Translations under genes and position numbers: made by a program
Notes under the pieces: model-generated
Told to the model about the DNA's origin: nothing
The model's input: only the letters and a program-made list of their open reading frames with translations
The model's database searches: none
In this document: piece by piece, positions 24,658 through 32,654 of the stretch
Layout: each line of letters begins with the position of its first letter
Numbering within the stretch: position 1 is the stretch's first letter
NCBI GenBank assembly: GCA_937896885.1
Contig: CALBNX010000049.1
Coordinates: forward strand, 1 to 32,654
Source: an uncultured Clostridia bacterium
Lineage (GTDB): Bacteria; Bacillota; Clostridia; Oscillospirales; Acutalibacteraceae
Length of the DNA stretch: 32,654 nt
Reading direction: 5' to 3'

Positions 24658-25764
24658 ATGAAAAACACAATTATTAAAGTAATCAGTATTTTAATGGTAC
24701 TTACACTCACAATGCTCACTTTTGCAGCTTGTGGTGAAAAAGACGAGTTTGAAAAGACAGATGTTTCAAGCACAACAACAGAAACAACTACAGAAGCACC
24801 AAAAGCAACAAACATTAACCCATTAACTGGTGCAGCAGACTTGTCTGAGAGTGCAATCGGAGCAAGACCTATTGCGGTTATGATTGAAAACTCACCAGAA
24901 GCAAGACCACAATGGGGTATGTCAACACCTGATGTTATCGTTGAAGGCATGGTTGAAGGTGGAATCACAAGAATGATGTGGCTTTATGCAGATGCTACAA
25001 AGATTCCAAAGATTGGTCCTGTTAGAAGTGCACGTCACGACTATGTTGAACTTGCACTTGGTATGAACGCAATTTATACACATTGGGGCGGTAGTGGACA
25101 AACAACAAATACATATGCTTATGCAGCAATGAATAAATATAAAGTTGACCATATTGACGGAATTGCTTATGAAGGCAAATATTTCAAGAGAGATTCATCA
25201 AAGAGCGCTCCACACAATGGATACACAAATGGTGATTTAATTACAAAAGCAATTAGTGGCCTTAAAATTAATACAAAAGCAAAAGACAATAACTGGACAA
25301 TGTTCAAAGTTGTTGAAGACGGTGTGAGATTGCCATTTGGTGGTGCATCAGGTGGTGCAATGGAAGCAAATGTAACATTCTCATCATCTTATAAGTATTC
25401 ATTCAAGTATAATATGGAAAAGAGTTTGTATTATAGCTATTTGAATGGCAAAGCAGTAAAAGACGGAAGCAACGGAACAGCAGTTTCCTTTACAAACGTT
25501 ATTGTAATGTTTGCGAATGTTAGCGGAGTTAAGACATCAAACAAAAATGACCAGAAACTCAGAGAATGGGATTTATCGAGTGGTGAAGCACTTTGGATTT
25601 CACAGGGTGTTGGCGAAAAAATCACATGGAAAAAAGGCGATGCTACCTCCCCTCTCAAATTCTATGGAACTGACGGTAAAGAACTTATTATAAATAAGGG
25701 CAAAACATGGATTGGCGTAGTCCCTGTTGACCAAAGAAGCAATTTTTCTATTAAAGAATCATAA
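24658..25764 (+). CDS. DUF3048 (YerB-family) lipoprotein
   Basis: A 368-residue exported lipoprotein. Residues 1-25 are a lipoprotein signal ending LTFAAC, with lipid attachment at Cys25. A Thr/Glu-rich linker (35-50) leads into the DUF3048 domain: NPLTG, then RPIAVMIENSPEARPQWG, VEGGITRMMWLY, and IGPVRSARHDYVELA. The C-terminal part (about 230-365) is the second domain of the family. YerB-type proteins are common in Gram-positives and their function is unknown. GAGAGGG precedes the ATG. It is 35 bp after serS and probably in the same transcript. Confidence 0.92.
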   Translation: MKNTIIKVISILMVLTLTMLTFAACGEKDEFEKTDVSSTTTETTTEAPKATNINPLTGAADLSESAIGARPIAVMIENSPEARPQWGMSTPDVIVEGMVEGGITRMMWLYADATKIPKIGPVRSARHDYVELALGMNAIYTHWGGSGQTTNTYAYAAMNKYKVDHIDGIAYEGKYFKRDSSKSAPHNGYTNGDLITKAISGLKINTKAKDNNWTMFKVVEDGVRLPFGGASGGAMEANVTFSSSYKYSFKYNMEKSLYYSYLNGKAVKDGSNGTAVSFTNVIVMFANVSGVKTSNKNDQKLREWDLSSGEALWISQGVGEKITWKKGDATSPLKFYGTDGKELIINKGKTWIGVVPVDQRSNFSIKES

Positions 25765-25790
25765 AACATAATTCGAAAGGAATAATTATT

Positions 25791-26555
25791 ATGACCAAAA
25801 AGATTATAGCAATATCTCTTGCTCTTGTTTTGATTGTTACATGTTTTGTTGCTTGTGGCAAAAAATATGAAACAACAAAAATTAACGGTGAAGAAGTTAT
25901 CCTTGTAACCGATAAAGAAGGCAACCCTGTTATCAATGAAGATAATCAGTTAATCGCGTTGGTTACTGACAGAGCTGGCGAAGTCCTTACTTATGCAGAT
26001 GGTGAAAACCAGACTCGTTATATCGGTCTTGATAATGCGCTTGAAATCAAAGGCGTTGCTTATGGCGAGCATTATAAAATGAATGTATTAGATGGTTGGG
26101 CTATTGGTACTGGCGATAAACTCAATAAAGACAAAACAGATGGCAAGTGCTTTATTCAGTTTTCAAAGACTTATACATTAAAAGCTAACGAAATTTTCAG
26201 CGAAGTATTTGCAGAAACAGACAAAGCAAATGAAGACATTCAAAAAGCTTTTGAAGACGAAGCAAAAATGAAAGAACTCATCAAGACTAATCCTGACATA
26301 GCAAAATATGAAGGTTGCAAATACACAATTGACAGTCAGGATACAACATTCACAAGCCAAGCATTCCCTTGCAAGAAATATGTTCATAAGATTGTTAATG
26401 CAGATGGTGCCGTTGTTCATTACGTTAACAGTTACTATTTCATATCAAGCAAAACAATTTATTGTGTAAGCTATAATTGTGTAGATGGTGTTGGCTATGA
26501 CGAAAGTTTTGATTTTGATGCATATCTCAGAACAAACTTTACTTTTGTTGACTAA
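25791..26555 (+). CDS. Lipoprotein of unknown function
   Basis: A 254-residue protein that I do not recognise. The signal MTKKIIAISLALVLIVTCFV leads to Cys22, a probable lipid site (FVAC, slightly off consensus). Residues 28-75 hold a repeated pattern of short strands: KINGEEVILVTDKEGNPV and then ALVTDRAGEVLTYADG. The rest is mixed alpha/beta with a helical acidic segment (about 140-175) and a pair of cysteines near 186 and 202 that could form a disulfide outside the cell. AAAGGA precedes the ATG. It is 26 bp after the DUF3048 gene and followed by a strong terminator, so it is the last gene of the soj-parB-serS string. Confidence 0.85.
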   Translation: MTKKIIAISLALVLIVTCFVACGKKYETTKINGEEVILVTDKEGNPVINEDNQLIALVTDRAGEVLTYADGENQTRYIGLDNALEIKGVAYGEHYKMNVLDGWAIGTGDKLNKDKTDGKCFIQFSKTYTLKANEIFSEVFAETDKANEDIQKAFEDEAKMKELIKTNPDIAKYEGCKYTIDSQDTTFTSQAFPCKKYVHKIVNADGAVVHYVNSYYFISSKTIYCVSYNCVDGVGYDESFDFDAYLRTNFTFVD

Positions 26556-26573
26556 TTAAATAATAATATGTAT

Positions 26574-26602
26574 AAGACGGGGCTTTGTTCCCCGTCTTTT
26601 TT
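26574..26602 (+). terminator. Intrinsic terminator ending the soj-parB-serS transcript
   Basis: AAGACGGGG (26574-26582) pairs with CCCCGTCTT (26590-26598) over a 7-base loop, followed by a run of T to 26602. Confidence 0.95.
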
Positions 26603-26620
26603 ATGAGTAAAACAAATTTG

Positions 26621-26830
26621 AATTTGTCGAGCTAAATAATATCTGCGTAGCAGATTTCATCTGAGTGAAACGAAGATTTCATCACGAAGTGATTTCACCT
26701 GTCAAAGACAGATTTCATTAATAATGAAATCATCCTTCGGATGATGAAATCGAATAAATTCGATGAAATCTTTTGCAAAGATGAAATCCAATCTTGCGAT
26801 TGGATAGACCGATAAACCCCAATTTGTCGA
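26621..26830. repeat. 10-bp direct repeats flanking the hairpin array
   Basis: AATTTGTCGA occurs at 26621-26630 and again at 26821-26830, exactly 200 bp apart. Each copy is also part of a small hairpin with ACAAAT (26612-26627 and 26822-26836). They may be a target-site duplication or the outer parts of the array. Confidence 0.5.
26641..26805. repeat. Array of nine hairpins with mirror-symmetric TTC/GAA spacers
   Basis: Nine hairpins stand end to end at 26641-655, 659-677, 681-693, 697-713, 717-725, 729-745, 749-764, 768-782 and 786-805 (first digits 26). Most stems begin ATC and end GAT, but their inner sequences all differ. Between them are exactly three bases each time: TTC for the first four gaps, GAA for the last four. 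The fifth, shortest hairpin (ATT AAT AAT) is the centre. Left junctions (GATTTCATC) are thus complementary to right junctions (GATGAAATC). The second hairpin carries a tandem GA/GA mismatch, the fourth one C-A mismatch. No reading frame runs through it. Confidence 0.9.
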
Positions 26831-27134
26831 ACAAATGATTTTCCACACTAATTTTTTCATTTTTCTCAATATATTGACCTATAAATTAACTACAAACCCT
26901 ATATGTAGTAATTTACTGTTAAAATATGGAAATATTCGACAAAATATGCGCTGATTGTTGAATATCTTGTCAAGTTTTTAGAATGTTTTTAACTAAAAAT
27001 CAACTTTTTGCTCAATTTTCAACATTGAGTTGATAAAAATATTTCAAAATTTCGTCAAATTGTTAAATTTAGGTGCTATTTTAACCAGTTAAAGCAACAA
27101 AATGCACAAATAATAAAAAAATATGAACAAACTA
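26806..27134. other. AT-rich non-coding stretch
   Basis: I find no gene here. It contains TTTTCCACA at 26839-26847 and TTTTCAACA at 27016-27024, which resemble DnaA boxes. There is a 6-bp stem ACTACA/TGTAGT near 26889-26910, and a nested stem CTCAAT/ATTGAG with outer ATCAA/TTGAT near 27000-27036. The function is unknown. Confidence 0.5.
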
Positions 27135-27163
27135 TTGCTATTTTTTTCAATAATTTGTATAAT
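27135..27163 (+). promoter_or_regulatory. Promoter of the giant surface-protein gene and its leader
   Basis: TTGCTA (27135-27140), 17 bases, TATAAT (27158-27163). Transcription would begin near 27170, exactly where the structured leader begins. Confidence 0.75.
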
Positions 27164-27169
27164 TGTTAT

Positions 27170-27517
27170 AACCATAGGAATGGTGTAATGGGTGAAGTGC
27201 CCCCTTTTAGAGAAAAAACGGGGTGTTTCGCTGAAATGATACACGTCCTAAGGTGACTCGGATGTGTATCATCAGTCTTCCGTAATTTCGTAATTTTTAT
27301 GCGGAAGAGATGGAAGGCGGACCCGAGCAATTTAGAGCACTTTTGTCGAACTCTGCTGAATGTGACTTGAATTCACACAGCTGGGTCAGAGAGTGAGTGA
27401 TTGATGCTCTCTAAACAATATCGCCTCTCCCATGGCGATGCAAAAATAATTATGGGGAACTATTTCACCTTGCATATATAAATATGTATGCAAAATATAA
27501 TAGGAGGAAAAAATATT
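27170..27517 (+). ncRNA. Highly structured 5' leader RNA of unknown family
   Basis: A 347-base leader with at least nine stems. ACCAT/ATGGT with AGGA loop (27171-27184) is at the very 5' end. Next are 27194-27203 with 27220-27229 (10 pairs), 27236-27248 with 27260-27272 (13 pairs), and TCTTCCG with CGGAAGA (27276-27308). A branched domain is closed by GACCC/GGGTC and AGC/GCT (27320-27387) and holds the stems AGAG/CTCT and TGTGA/TCACA. Then come AGAGAG/CTCTCT (27388-27412) and ATCGCC/GGCGAT (27420-27439), which competes with a longer pairing of 27422-27425 to GGCG at 27316. TTGCATA/TATGCAA (27470-27493) lies just before AGGAGG. No terminator separates it from the gene. I do not recognise a known riboswitch class. 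Confidence 0.7.
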
Positions 27518-30500
27518 ATGAACAAAACTAAAAAATTGTTAAGCGTTGTTCTTGCGATTGTTATGGCTTTGTCATGTATGTCAGTTACAGCATCTGCTGC
27601 AAAAACAGCTTATAAGACAGTTGATGAATTGACAGCTCTTGATGCTTACTCACCATACGGTCAAGTTACAAGACTTTCAACAGAAGAACGTACATCAATC
27701 GTCTTTGACGCTCTTGATAACTTGCTCCCACAGTTAAACATCAACATGGGAACGGTTTTCGATGTTCTTGGTTTGTCAGTTACTATCGACTTGACATCTA
27801 TCGACAGACTTTGCTACTCATTTGATACAATCAAAGATACTTTTAACAATACCCTTGCTGGTATCGCAATGGCTATCGTTGACCTTGGTATTCTTGAATC
27901 TCTTGAAGTTGATACATGGGCAACAGGTATGAGCCGTGACGGCACAGCTCAGTACACAATCCTTTCAGAGATTCTTGAATTCCTTAGTGCTAACACAACT
28001 CTTGTTGGTAAAGTATTCTCAGATGGTCTTGACCTTGGTCTTGTTAGCCTTGGTGATATGTCATCTATCGAAGACATCATTATGAACCTTCCTGGTATGA
28101 TTAAGGGTCTCATTTATCCAATGATTGAAAGATGGGACGACCCTGTTTCACTTATCGAGACTTATGATAACAACATCGCTAATGGTGGTAGTGTTGAAGA
28201 AATCGCAAACAATAGAGTTAAGAAGCTCTTCAGCGATGATATGTCAATCACAACTCTTAAGTATGATGTTAACGGTAACATGACATCAGAGCATACAAAC
28301 TGGCTTGCAACAGCTACAGGTTCTGCTGCTCCAACAGCAAGCGACAGCAGCTTGAGATATTATTATCAGATTGATGGTACAACAATGTATTCATACCACA
28401 TTGTTGACGCTGCTGAAGCTAAAGCTCTTGCTGAAGACACAGACGATACAAACAATGTTGCAGCTTACAACTATATCAAGGAAAATAAGGTATATAGATT
28501 GGAACAGGAAGTTCCTGGCAGTGCAACTTATGTTTGGAAAGCATACGAACTCGATGCAGAAGGTAACGTTGTAAAAGATGCTGAAGGAAACGATAAGTAC
28601 CTTAGCACTCTTAAATACTACAACGATGATTCACAGCTCCTTCCAGGTATTACTGGTGATGATATCGACCTCAGAACAATGAGCCTTGCAGAACTTCTTT
28701 ACAAGTTCGTGCCAGTTGTATTTGAACAGATGGCACCGGTTGTTCTTAACGGTTCAGTTAAGAAGCTTCTTGCAGACTTCCTTGGTGCAAGCTTTACATA
28801 CGTTGGTGATGTTGGTAGCGATGCAGTTAACGCTCTTCCAGATGCTTCAAACGTATTCTTCACAGAAGAAAAAGGCGACTATATCTTCAATGACCAGTGG
28901 TCAAACTATGCAGTAATCAACGGTAATCACTACTATCGTTTTGAAGACCAGATTTTTGCTGGTGACCTTTCACAGAAGAATAACTACTTTGATATCATTA
29001 ACTGGGATTATGAAATCACAGGCGATTTCATGGATGAATTCGTTCCTGCGAACGGTGGTTCAACAACTGATACTCTCCTTATGAATCTCAACGATTTCAT
29101 CATCAAAGTTGCTAACACAGCTCTTAAAGATTCAGCAGCAACAGTAGATACAATTTCTGGCTTTGAAGCACAATGGACAAAACCAGCTCTTACAGCTGGC
29201 GGTAACGAAAACCTCGTTGCTAACATCAAGGCTATTGCACAGGCAGTTATCGGTCTTGCTCCTCAGCACGTATTCGGTTCTGACTATGCAACAAACGAAA
29301 GATGCTATGTAGAGCTTATGCTCGACTCTGACAACGATACAGTTCTTACAGGTATCGCTGCTCACATCGTAAATATGGTTATGCCTTCAGTTTCACTTCC
29401 AGGCAAATCAGACCTCAAGGCATCAGGCGCTAAAGTTGGTGCTATCCTTGCAGCAGTTGTTCGTGAGTTTGCATCATACCTTGCTCCAGAATACAACTTT
29501 GACGCTCTTATCTATACAGACTTTGGTACAACAGAAGCTGACCCTGTTAAGTCATTCGTAGCAGGTAAAGATAGTGGTTACTGGATGGATGTTATCCTTA
29601 CAATGGGTATCAACATTGGTTTCGAATATCTTCGTGCATTCGCTGATATGGGTGAAGGCACAACAGAATGGAATTCATTCGTTGCTTACTCAGGTTACGG
29701 TGTAGATGGTAAGACTTATACAGCAGGCACAACTCAGGAAGCTCTTAACGCTGAATGGGAAGGCATGCTTGACTACATCATTGACTGGGCACTTGATAAG
29801 GACTATGAATGGACATGGAAGATGGAAAACCTTGTTGACTGTGGTGCAACAATTGACCTTGCTACAGCACAGGACCCATGGGTTAAGCTTGATACAATCC
29901 TTAACGCACTTCTTCCAGTTGACGAAATTCTCAACGTAACAGCAACAGATTGCGAAACAGAACTCGAACAGCTCCTTCGTTACAACCTTATCCTTGCTAT
30001 CGTTGATCTTCGTTGGGATGACCTTGCAGATATGCTTAAGGTTCCGGATGGTTTCGTAAGAAATGCTAACGTTCTTGACCAGCTTGCAACAAAACTCAAG
30101 GGTATCGTTAACTTCATCTTTGCTAAGGTTGGTAACACAAACCACAACTTTGAGCTTATTCCATCAGTTATTACTGACTTCGATTCACTCGCAAATCAGG
30201 CTAACCTTGTAACAATGATTAAGCAGCTTGTTGGTGCTATCTACACAGCAGGTGTTACAAATAAGGGTGCAGAGACACTCCTTCCATTCCTTAACTTCCT
30301 TCTTGGTTGGAAGACAGACCCACAGGTTATCGCTGACCCACAGATTTGGACATCATTCCGTGACGGTAATGACTATGCATTCCAGTGGACTGGTCAGGAT
30401 GGTTACCCAGCAATTGATGCTAACTCAACAATTATTAAGGTTCTTAATAACTCAGCAGGTATGCTTGAAACTCACAGAAATTCTTCTGTAACAGACCACG

Positions 30501-32654
30501 CATACGACATCGAAATCAAGTCAGTTACATCTGACGCATCTACAAATACACTTACATTTACTTACGATAACGTTATTTCTCCATACGAAACTGTTGACAT
30601 CAAGATTGGTGGTACATACAACGGTGAAGAAGCAGCTACTATCACAATTGCTTACGACTACGTAGGTAAGGATGGTCAGCCTATCGGTGGTACACAGTAC
30701 ACATCACTTACAATCCTCGTTTCTAACCAGTATGAAGACTCTAACGTTGACGGTCGTTTCGACGGCGACGATGATGAAGACTACACAGGTATTCCTCAGT
30801 ACAAGAAGTTCGTATTTACTAAAGATATTTATGCTTCAGTAACAGGTTACGAACAGCAGGTATTCTTCGTTAAGCCAACAATCGACCTTTCAGGTACAAA
30901 ATCTAAGGATTTCAACTATATTTACGCTCCTGACAGGGCTGGTACAGACTGTGATGGTAATGTCACAGGTTATATCGATATGACTGGTAATGCTGCAACA
31001 TATTTCGATTATAACGATACTAAGGAATCAGCAGGTTGGGAAGATTCAGTTTCTGACGGTAACCCAGCTTACGGTTTCCTTTACAGAGCAGCTTCAGGCG
31101 TAACTGCAGAAACATTCTCAGTAGAAAATTCTGAAGCAAACAACTTGTACGGTACATATGACATGGGTCAGTACTGTATCAAGTATGGTGGTGGTGAAAA
31201 GAAGATTAACATCGACTTCATCTACTACAACGACTACAATATCTATGATATCTACACAGAAAACCTTCACAATGGTTACAATGCTAACCAGGGTGTAAGC
31301 GCTGACCTCTACAATGCATATAATGAAGCATGGAAGATGATTGTTTACGGTGCAACATACCCAATGATGACTGAAGCTAACGGCAACTCAGCAACTGACT
31401 ACGTTGCAACAATTCAGCCATACATTCCTCAAGCTATTGAAGACTTTGAAGCAGCTAAGGAAGCTTATGAAACAGCTCTTGCTGAAGCTCAGGCTTCTGG
31501 TTCAGCATCAGCAGCTCTTCCTGCATACGTTGAAGCTCTCCGTGTAGAAATCGAAGACGATTTCGTAAACGGTAAAGAAATCAACTTCCAGGATTACGAC
31601 TTCTATGAGTACTTCAGCTATGATGATGAAAAGCAGAAGGGTGAAGCACTTTATCGTACATACATTGCTCCTAAGGAAATGGATAAGTACTATATCCTTA
31701 ACTCAGGCATCAGCGAAGCAGAACTCGACCTTATCATCGGTAAGGAAGCTAATTCAGCAATCGCAGCTGGTATCACAGCTTCTAGATTGGAAAACAAGCA
31801 GGAAGATATCGATGCTTCTATCGCAGCTAAAGATGCTTGGACACAGCCAGTTAATTCAAAGCTTATCGTTGAAGATAGAACATCTCGTATCAAGTACTAC
31901 AAGCAGTTCCTTAACAGCTCTTCAGCAGAAGGAACAGAGCATATGTACTTCCTCGAGCAGGAAATCGCTCACGTTGAAGCTCAGGGTCTCCTTGAAGGCG
32001 ACTACACAGCAGCATCATGGGCTAAGTATGCAGAATGTCTCGACATCGCTAAGAAAGTAGCAGCTGGTAACGATGAATGGGGTTATTCAAACTATAACTC
32101 AGACATCTACTCAGTTAAGTACAACCTCATGGTTGCTTACAAGAACCTTCTTTCTAAGGAAGCTTCTCTCATCGAAGCAGGCGGAACAGCTGACCTTCTT
32201 GCAAACATCGACACAGCTAATGCTATCTTCGCTTCTATCGAAGCAGCTGATGGTGAATGGACACTTAAGGAAGGCGTAGATGCTAACACAGCATACGCAG
32301 CACTTATCTCAGCTCTTGGTTATGAATATCAGGCAGTTTACTCAATCAACGACGTTGAAGTTCAGAATGGTACTAAACAGGCTGGTGACCTTAAGTATAA
32401 TGCTGACGGCACAGCAATGATGTTCGACCTCTATGCAGATTCAGCTCTTGAATATGCAAACAACGATCGTCCAAACAACCAGAACAACCAGGCTAAGGTT
32501 AACGCAGCTAACGATGCTCTCGCAGCAGCTATCGCTAACTTCGAAGCAGCAGCATCAGAACCTAATACAGGTGTTGGTAACGAAGACGCACCATTCGAAG
32601 CAGTTGTTGATGTAAATAACGCTGGTGAAATCAATGGTATGATTTACGGTTTCG
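27518..32654 (+). CDS. Giant secreted surface protein, 3' end cut by window edge
   Basis: One open frame from ATG 27518 runs to the right edge, giving 1,712 visible residues. A strong AGGAGG lies upstream. Residues 1-28 are a Sec signal peptide (MNKTKKLLSVVLAIVMALSC then MSVTASA). About 29-990 is acidic, rich in Asp, Asn, Thr and Leu, and matches no family I know. About 995-1070 is beta-rich, Ig-like (YDIEIKSVTSD, then YTSLTILVSN). About 1300-1345 is helical. About 1485-1520 resembles a FIVAR-type wall-protein repeat (DYTAASWAKYAECLDIAKKV). At 1657-1680 lies an Ala-rich helix before AVVDVNNAGEINGMIYGF, shared with the gene at the left edge. Codons favour AAC, GAC, TAC, CTT and GGT more than in neighbouring genes, a sign of high expression. 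It could be an S-layer-like or adhesion protein. Confidence 0.88.
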   Translation, partial: MNKTKKLLSVVLAIVMALSCMSVTASAAKTAYKTVDELTALDAYSPYGQVTRLSTEERTSIVFDALDNLLPQLNINMGTVFDVLGLSVTIDLTSIDRLCYSFDTIKDTFNNTLAGIAMAIVDLGILESLEVDTWATGMSRDGTAQYTILSEILEFLSANTTLVGKVFSDGLDLGLVSLGDMSSIEDIIMNLPGMIKGLIYPMIERWDDPVSLIETYDNNIANGGSVEEIANNRVKKLFSDDMSITTLKYDVNGNMTSEHTNWLATATGSAAPTASDSSLRYYYQIDGTTMYSYHIVDAAEAKALAEDTDDTNNVAAYNYIKENKVYRLEQEVPGSATYVWKAYELDAEGNVVKDAEGNDKYLSTLKYYNDDSQLLPGITGDDIDLRTMSLAELLYKFVPVVFEQMAPVVLNGSVKKLLADFLGASFTYVGDVGSDAVNALPDASNVFFTEEKGDYIFNDQWSNYAVINGNHYYRFEDQIFAGDLSQKNNYFDIINWDYEITGDFMDEFVPANGGSTTDTLLMNLNDFIIKVANTALKDSAATVDTISGFEAQWTKPALTAGGNENLVANIKAIAQAVIGLAPQHVFGSDYATNERCYVELMLDSDNDTVLTGIAAHIVNMVMPSVSLPGKSDLKASGAKVGAILAAVVREFASYLAPEYNFDALIYTDFGTTEADPVKSFVAGKDSGYWMDVILTMGINIGFEYLRAFADMGEGTTEWNSFVAYSGYGVDGKTYTAGTTQEALNAEWEGMLDYIIDWALDKDYEWTWKMENLVDCGATIDLATAQDPWVKLDTILNALLPVDEILNVTATDCETELEQLLRYNLILAIVDLRWDDLADMLKVPDGFVRNANVLDQLATKLKGIVNFIFAKVGNTNHNFELIPSVITDFDSLANQANLVTMIKQLVGAIYTAGVTNKGAETLLPFLNFLLGWKTDPQVIADPQIWTSFRDGNDYAFQWTGQDGYPAIDANSTIIKVLNNSAGMLETHRNSSVTDHAYDIEIKSVTSDASTNTLTFTYDNVISPYETVDIKIGGTYNGEEAATITIAYDYVGKDGQPIGGTQYTSLTILVSNQYEDSNVDGRFDGDDDEDYTGIPQYKKFVFTKDIYASVTGYEQQVFFVKPTIDLSGTKSKDFNYIYAPDRAGTDCDGNVTGYIDMTGNAATYFDYNDTKESAGWEDSVSDGNPAYGFLYRAASGVTAETFSVENSEANNLYGTYDMGQYCIKYGGGEKKINIDFIYYNDYNIYDIYTENLHNGYNANQGVSADLYNAYNEAWKMIVYGATYPMMTEANGNSATDYVATIQPYIPQAIEDFEAAKEAYETALAEAQASGSASAALPAYVEALRVEIEDDFVNGKEINFQDYDFYEYFSYDDEKQKGEALYRTYIAPKEMDKYYILNSGISEAELDLIIGKEANSAIAAGITASRLENKQEDIDASIAAKDAWTQPVNSKLIVEDRTSRIKYYKQFLNSSSAEGTEHMYFLEQEIAHVEAQGLLEGDYTAASWAKYAECLDIAKKVAAGNDEWGYSNYNSDIYSVKYNLMVAYKNLLSKEASLIEAGGTADLLANIDTANAIFASIEAADGEWTLKEGVDANTAYAALISALGYEYQAVYSINDVEVQNGTKQAGDLKYNADGTAMMFDLYADSALEYANNDRPNNQNNQAKVNAANDALAAAIANFEAAASEPNTGVGNEDAPFEAVVDVNNAGEINGMIYGF
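32600..32654. repeat. Right copy of the exact 55-bp terminal inverted repeat
   Basis: Exact reverse complement of 1-55. It encodes the AVVDVNNAGEINGMIYGF region of the giant protein in frame. Confidence 0.98.

Noticed and set aside
26641..26805. CRISPR array
   Set aside because: Spacers are only three bases and the repeated units are variable hairpins, not constant repeats with 30-base unique spacers. No cas genes are present.
27170..27460. Cobalamin riboswitch, T-box, 6S RNA, SRP RNA, tmRNA or RNase P RNA
   Set aside because: Required conserved cores (for example the SRP GGAAGGAAGCA loop, the RNase P GAGGAAAGTC region, T-box TGG and GGTGG words, or the cobalamin B12 box) were looked for and not seen.
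27470..27493. Terminator before the giant gene
   Set aside because: The stem is A/T-rich and not followed by a T run; the ribosome site follows instead.
29690..30145. Minus-strand frame opposite the giant gene
   Set aside because: Cys- and Lys-rich translation from antisense codons, with no start context. Frames at 28371, 31605 and others in the same region are also shadows.

Overview
The window is a bacterial chromosome replication-origin region of low G+C. It most likely comes from an uncultured gut or rumen Clostridia of the Oscillospiraceae/Ruminococcaceae type. That placement rests on the Firmicutes order dnaA-dnaN-yaaA-recF-remB-gyrB-gyrA on one side and rpmH-rnpA-yidD-yidC-jag-mnmG-rsmG-noc-soj-parB on the other, on AT-rich codon use, on GGAGG-type ribosome sites, and on large secreted surface proteins. 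Taxonomy below class level is inferred from family resemblance, not tested.

Layout. Positions 1-14557 are all minus-strand genes, read away from the origin: dnaA, dnaN, yaaA (S4 domain), recF, remB, gyrB, gyrA, an LCP-family cell-wall ligase, a CPBP membrane protease, tadA, mnmE, an Mrp/NBP35 ATPase, and a secreted cohesin-like protein cut by the left edge. Gaps are mostly 1-45 bp. Positions 14988-26555 are plus-strand genes: rpmH, rnpA, yidD, yidC, jag, mnmG, rsmG, a Noc/ParB paralogue, soj, parB, serS, a DUF3048 lipoprotein and an unrecognised lipoprotein, ended by a strong intrinsic terminator. All genes point away from the origin. The origin looks bipartite, with one part between dnaA and rpmH and the other between dnaA and dnaN. 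The second part has a DnaA box, a run of DnaA-trios and an AT-rich tract, as in the Bacillus subtilis basal unwinding module. The boxes read TTTTCAACA instead of TTATCCACA, and DnaA itself is altered in its DNA-recognition helix. Two perfect parS sites lie in mnmG and upstream of soj.

Positions 26556-27517 form a 962-bp non-coding block. It holds a nine-hairpin array whose 3-nt spacers are TTC on the left and GAA on the right of a central hairpin, then an AT-rich stretch with DnaA-box-like words, then a promoter and a 347-nt highly structured leader. The leader precedes a giant secreted surface protein of at least 1,712 residues, which is cut by the right edge.

The last 55 bases of the window are the exact reverse complement of the first 55. 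They encode the same peptide in both edge genes, so the two secreted proteins share a C-terminal module and the window probably is a whole contig that broke at this repeat. The most unusual items are the mirror-symmetric hairpin array, the structured leader RNA, the divergent DnaA/DnaA-box pair, and a hairpin that hides the ribosome site of the noc gene.
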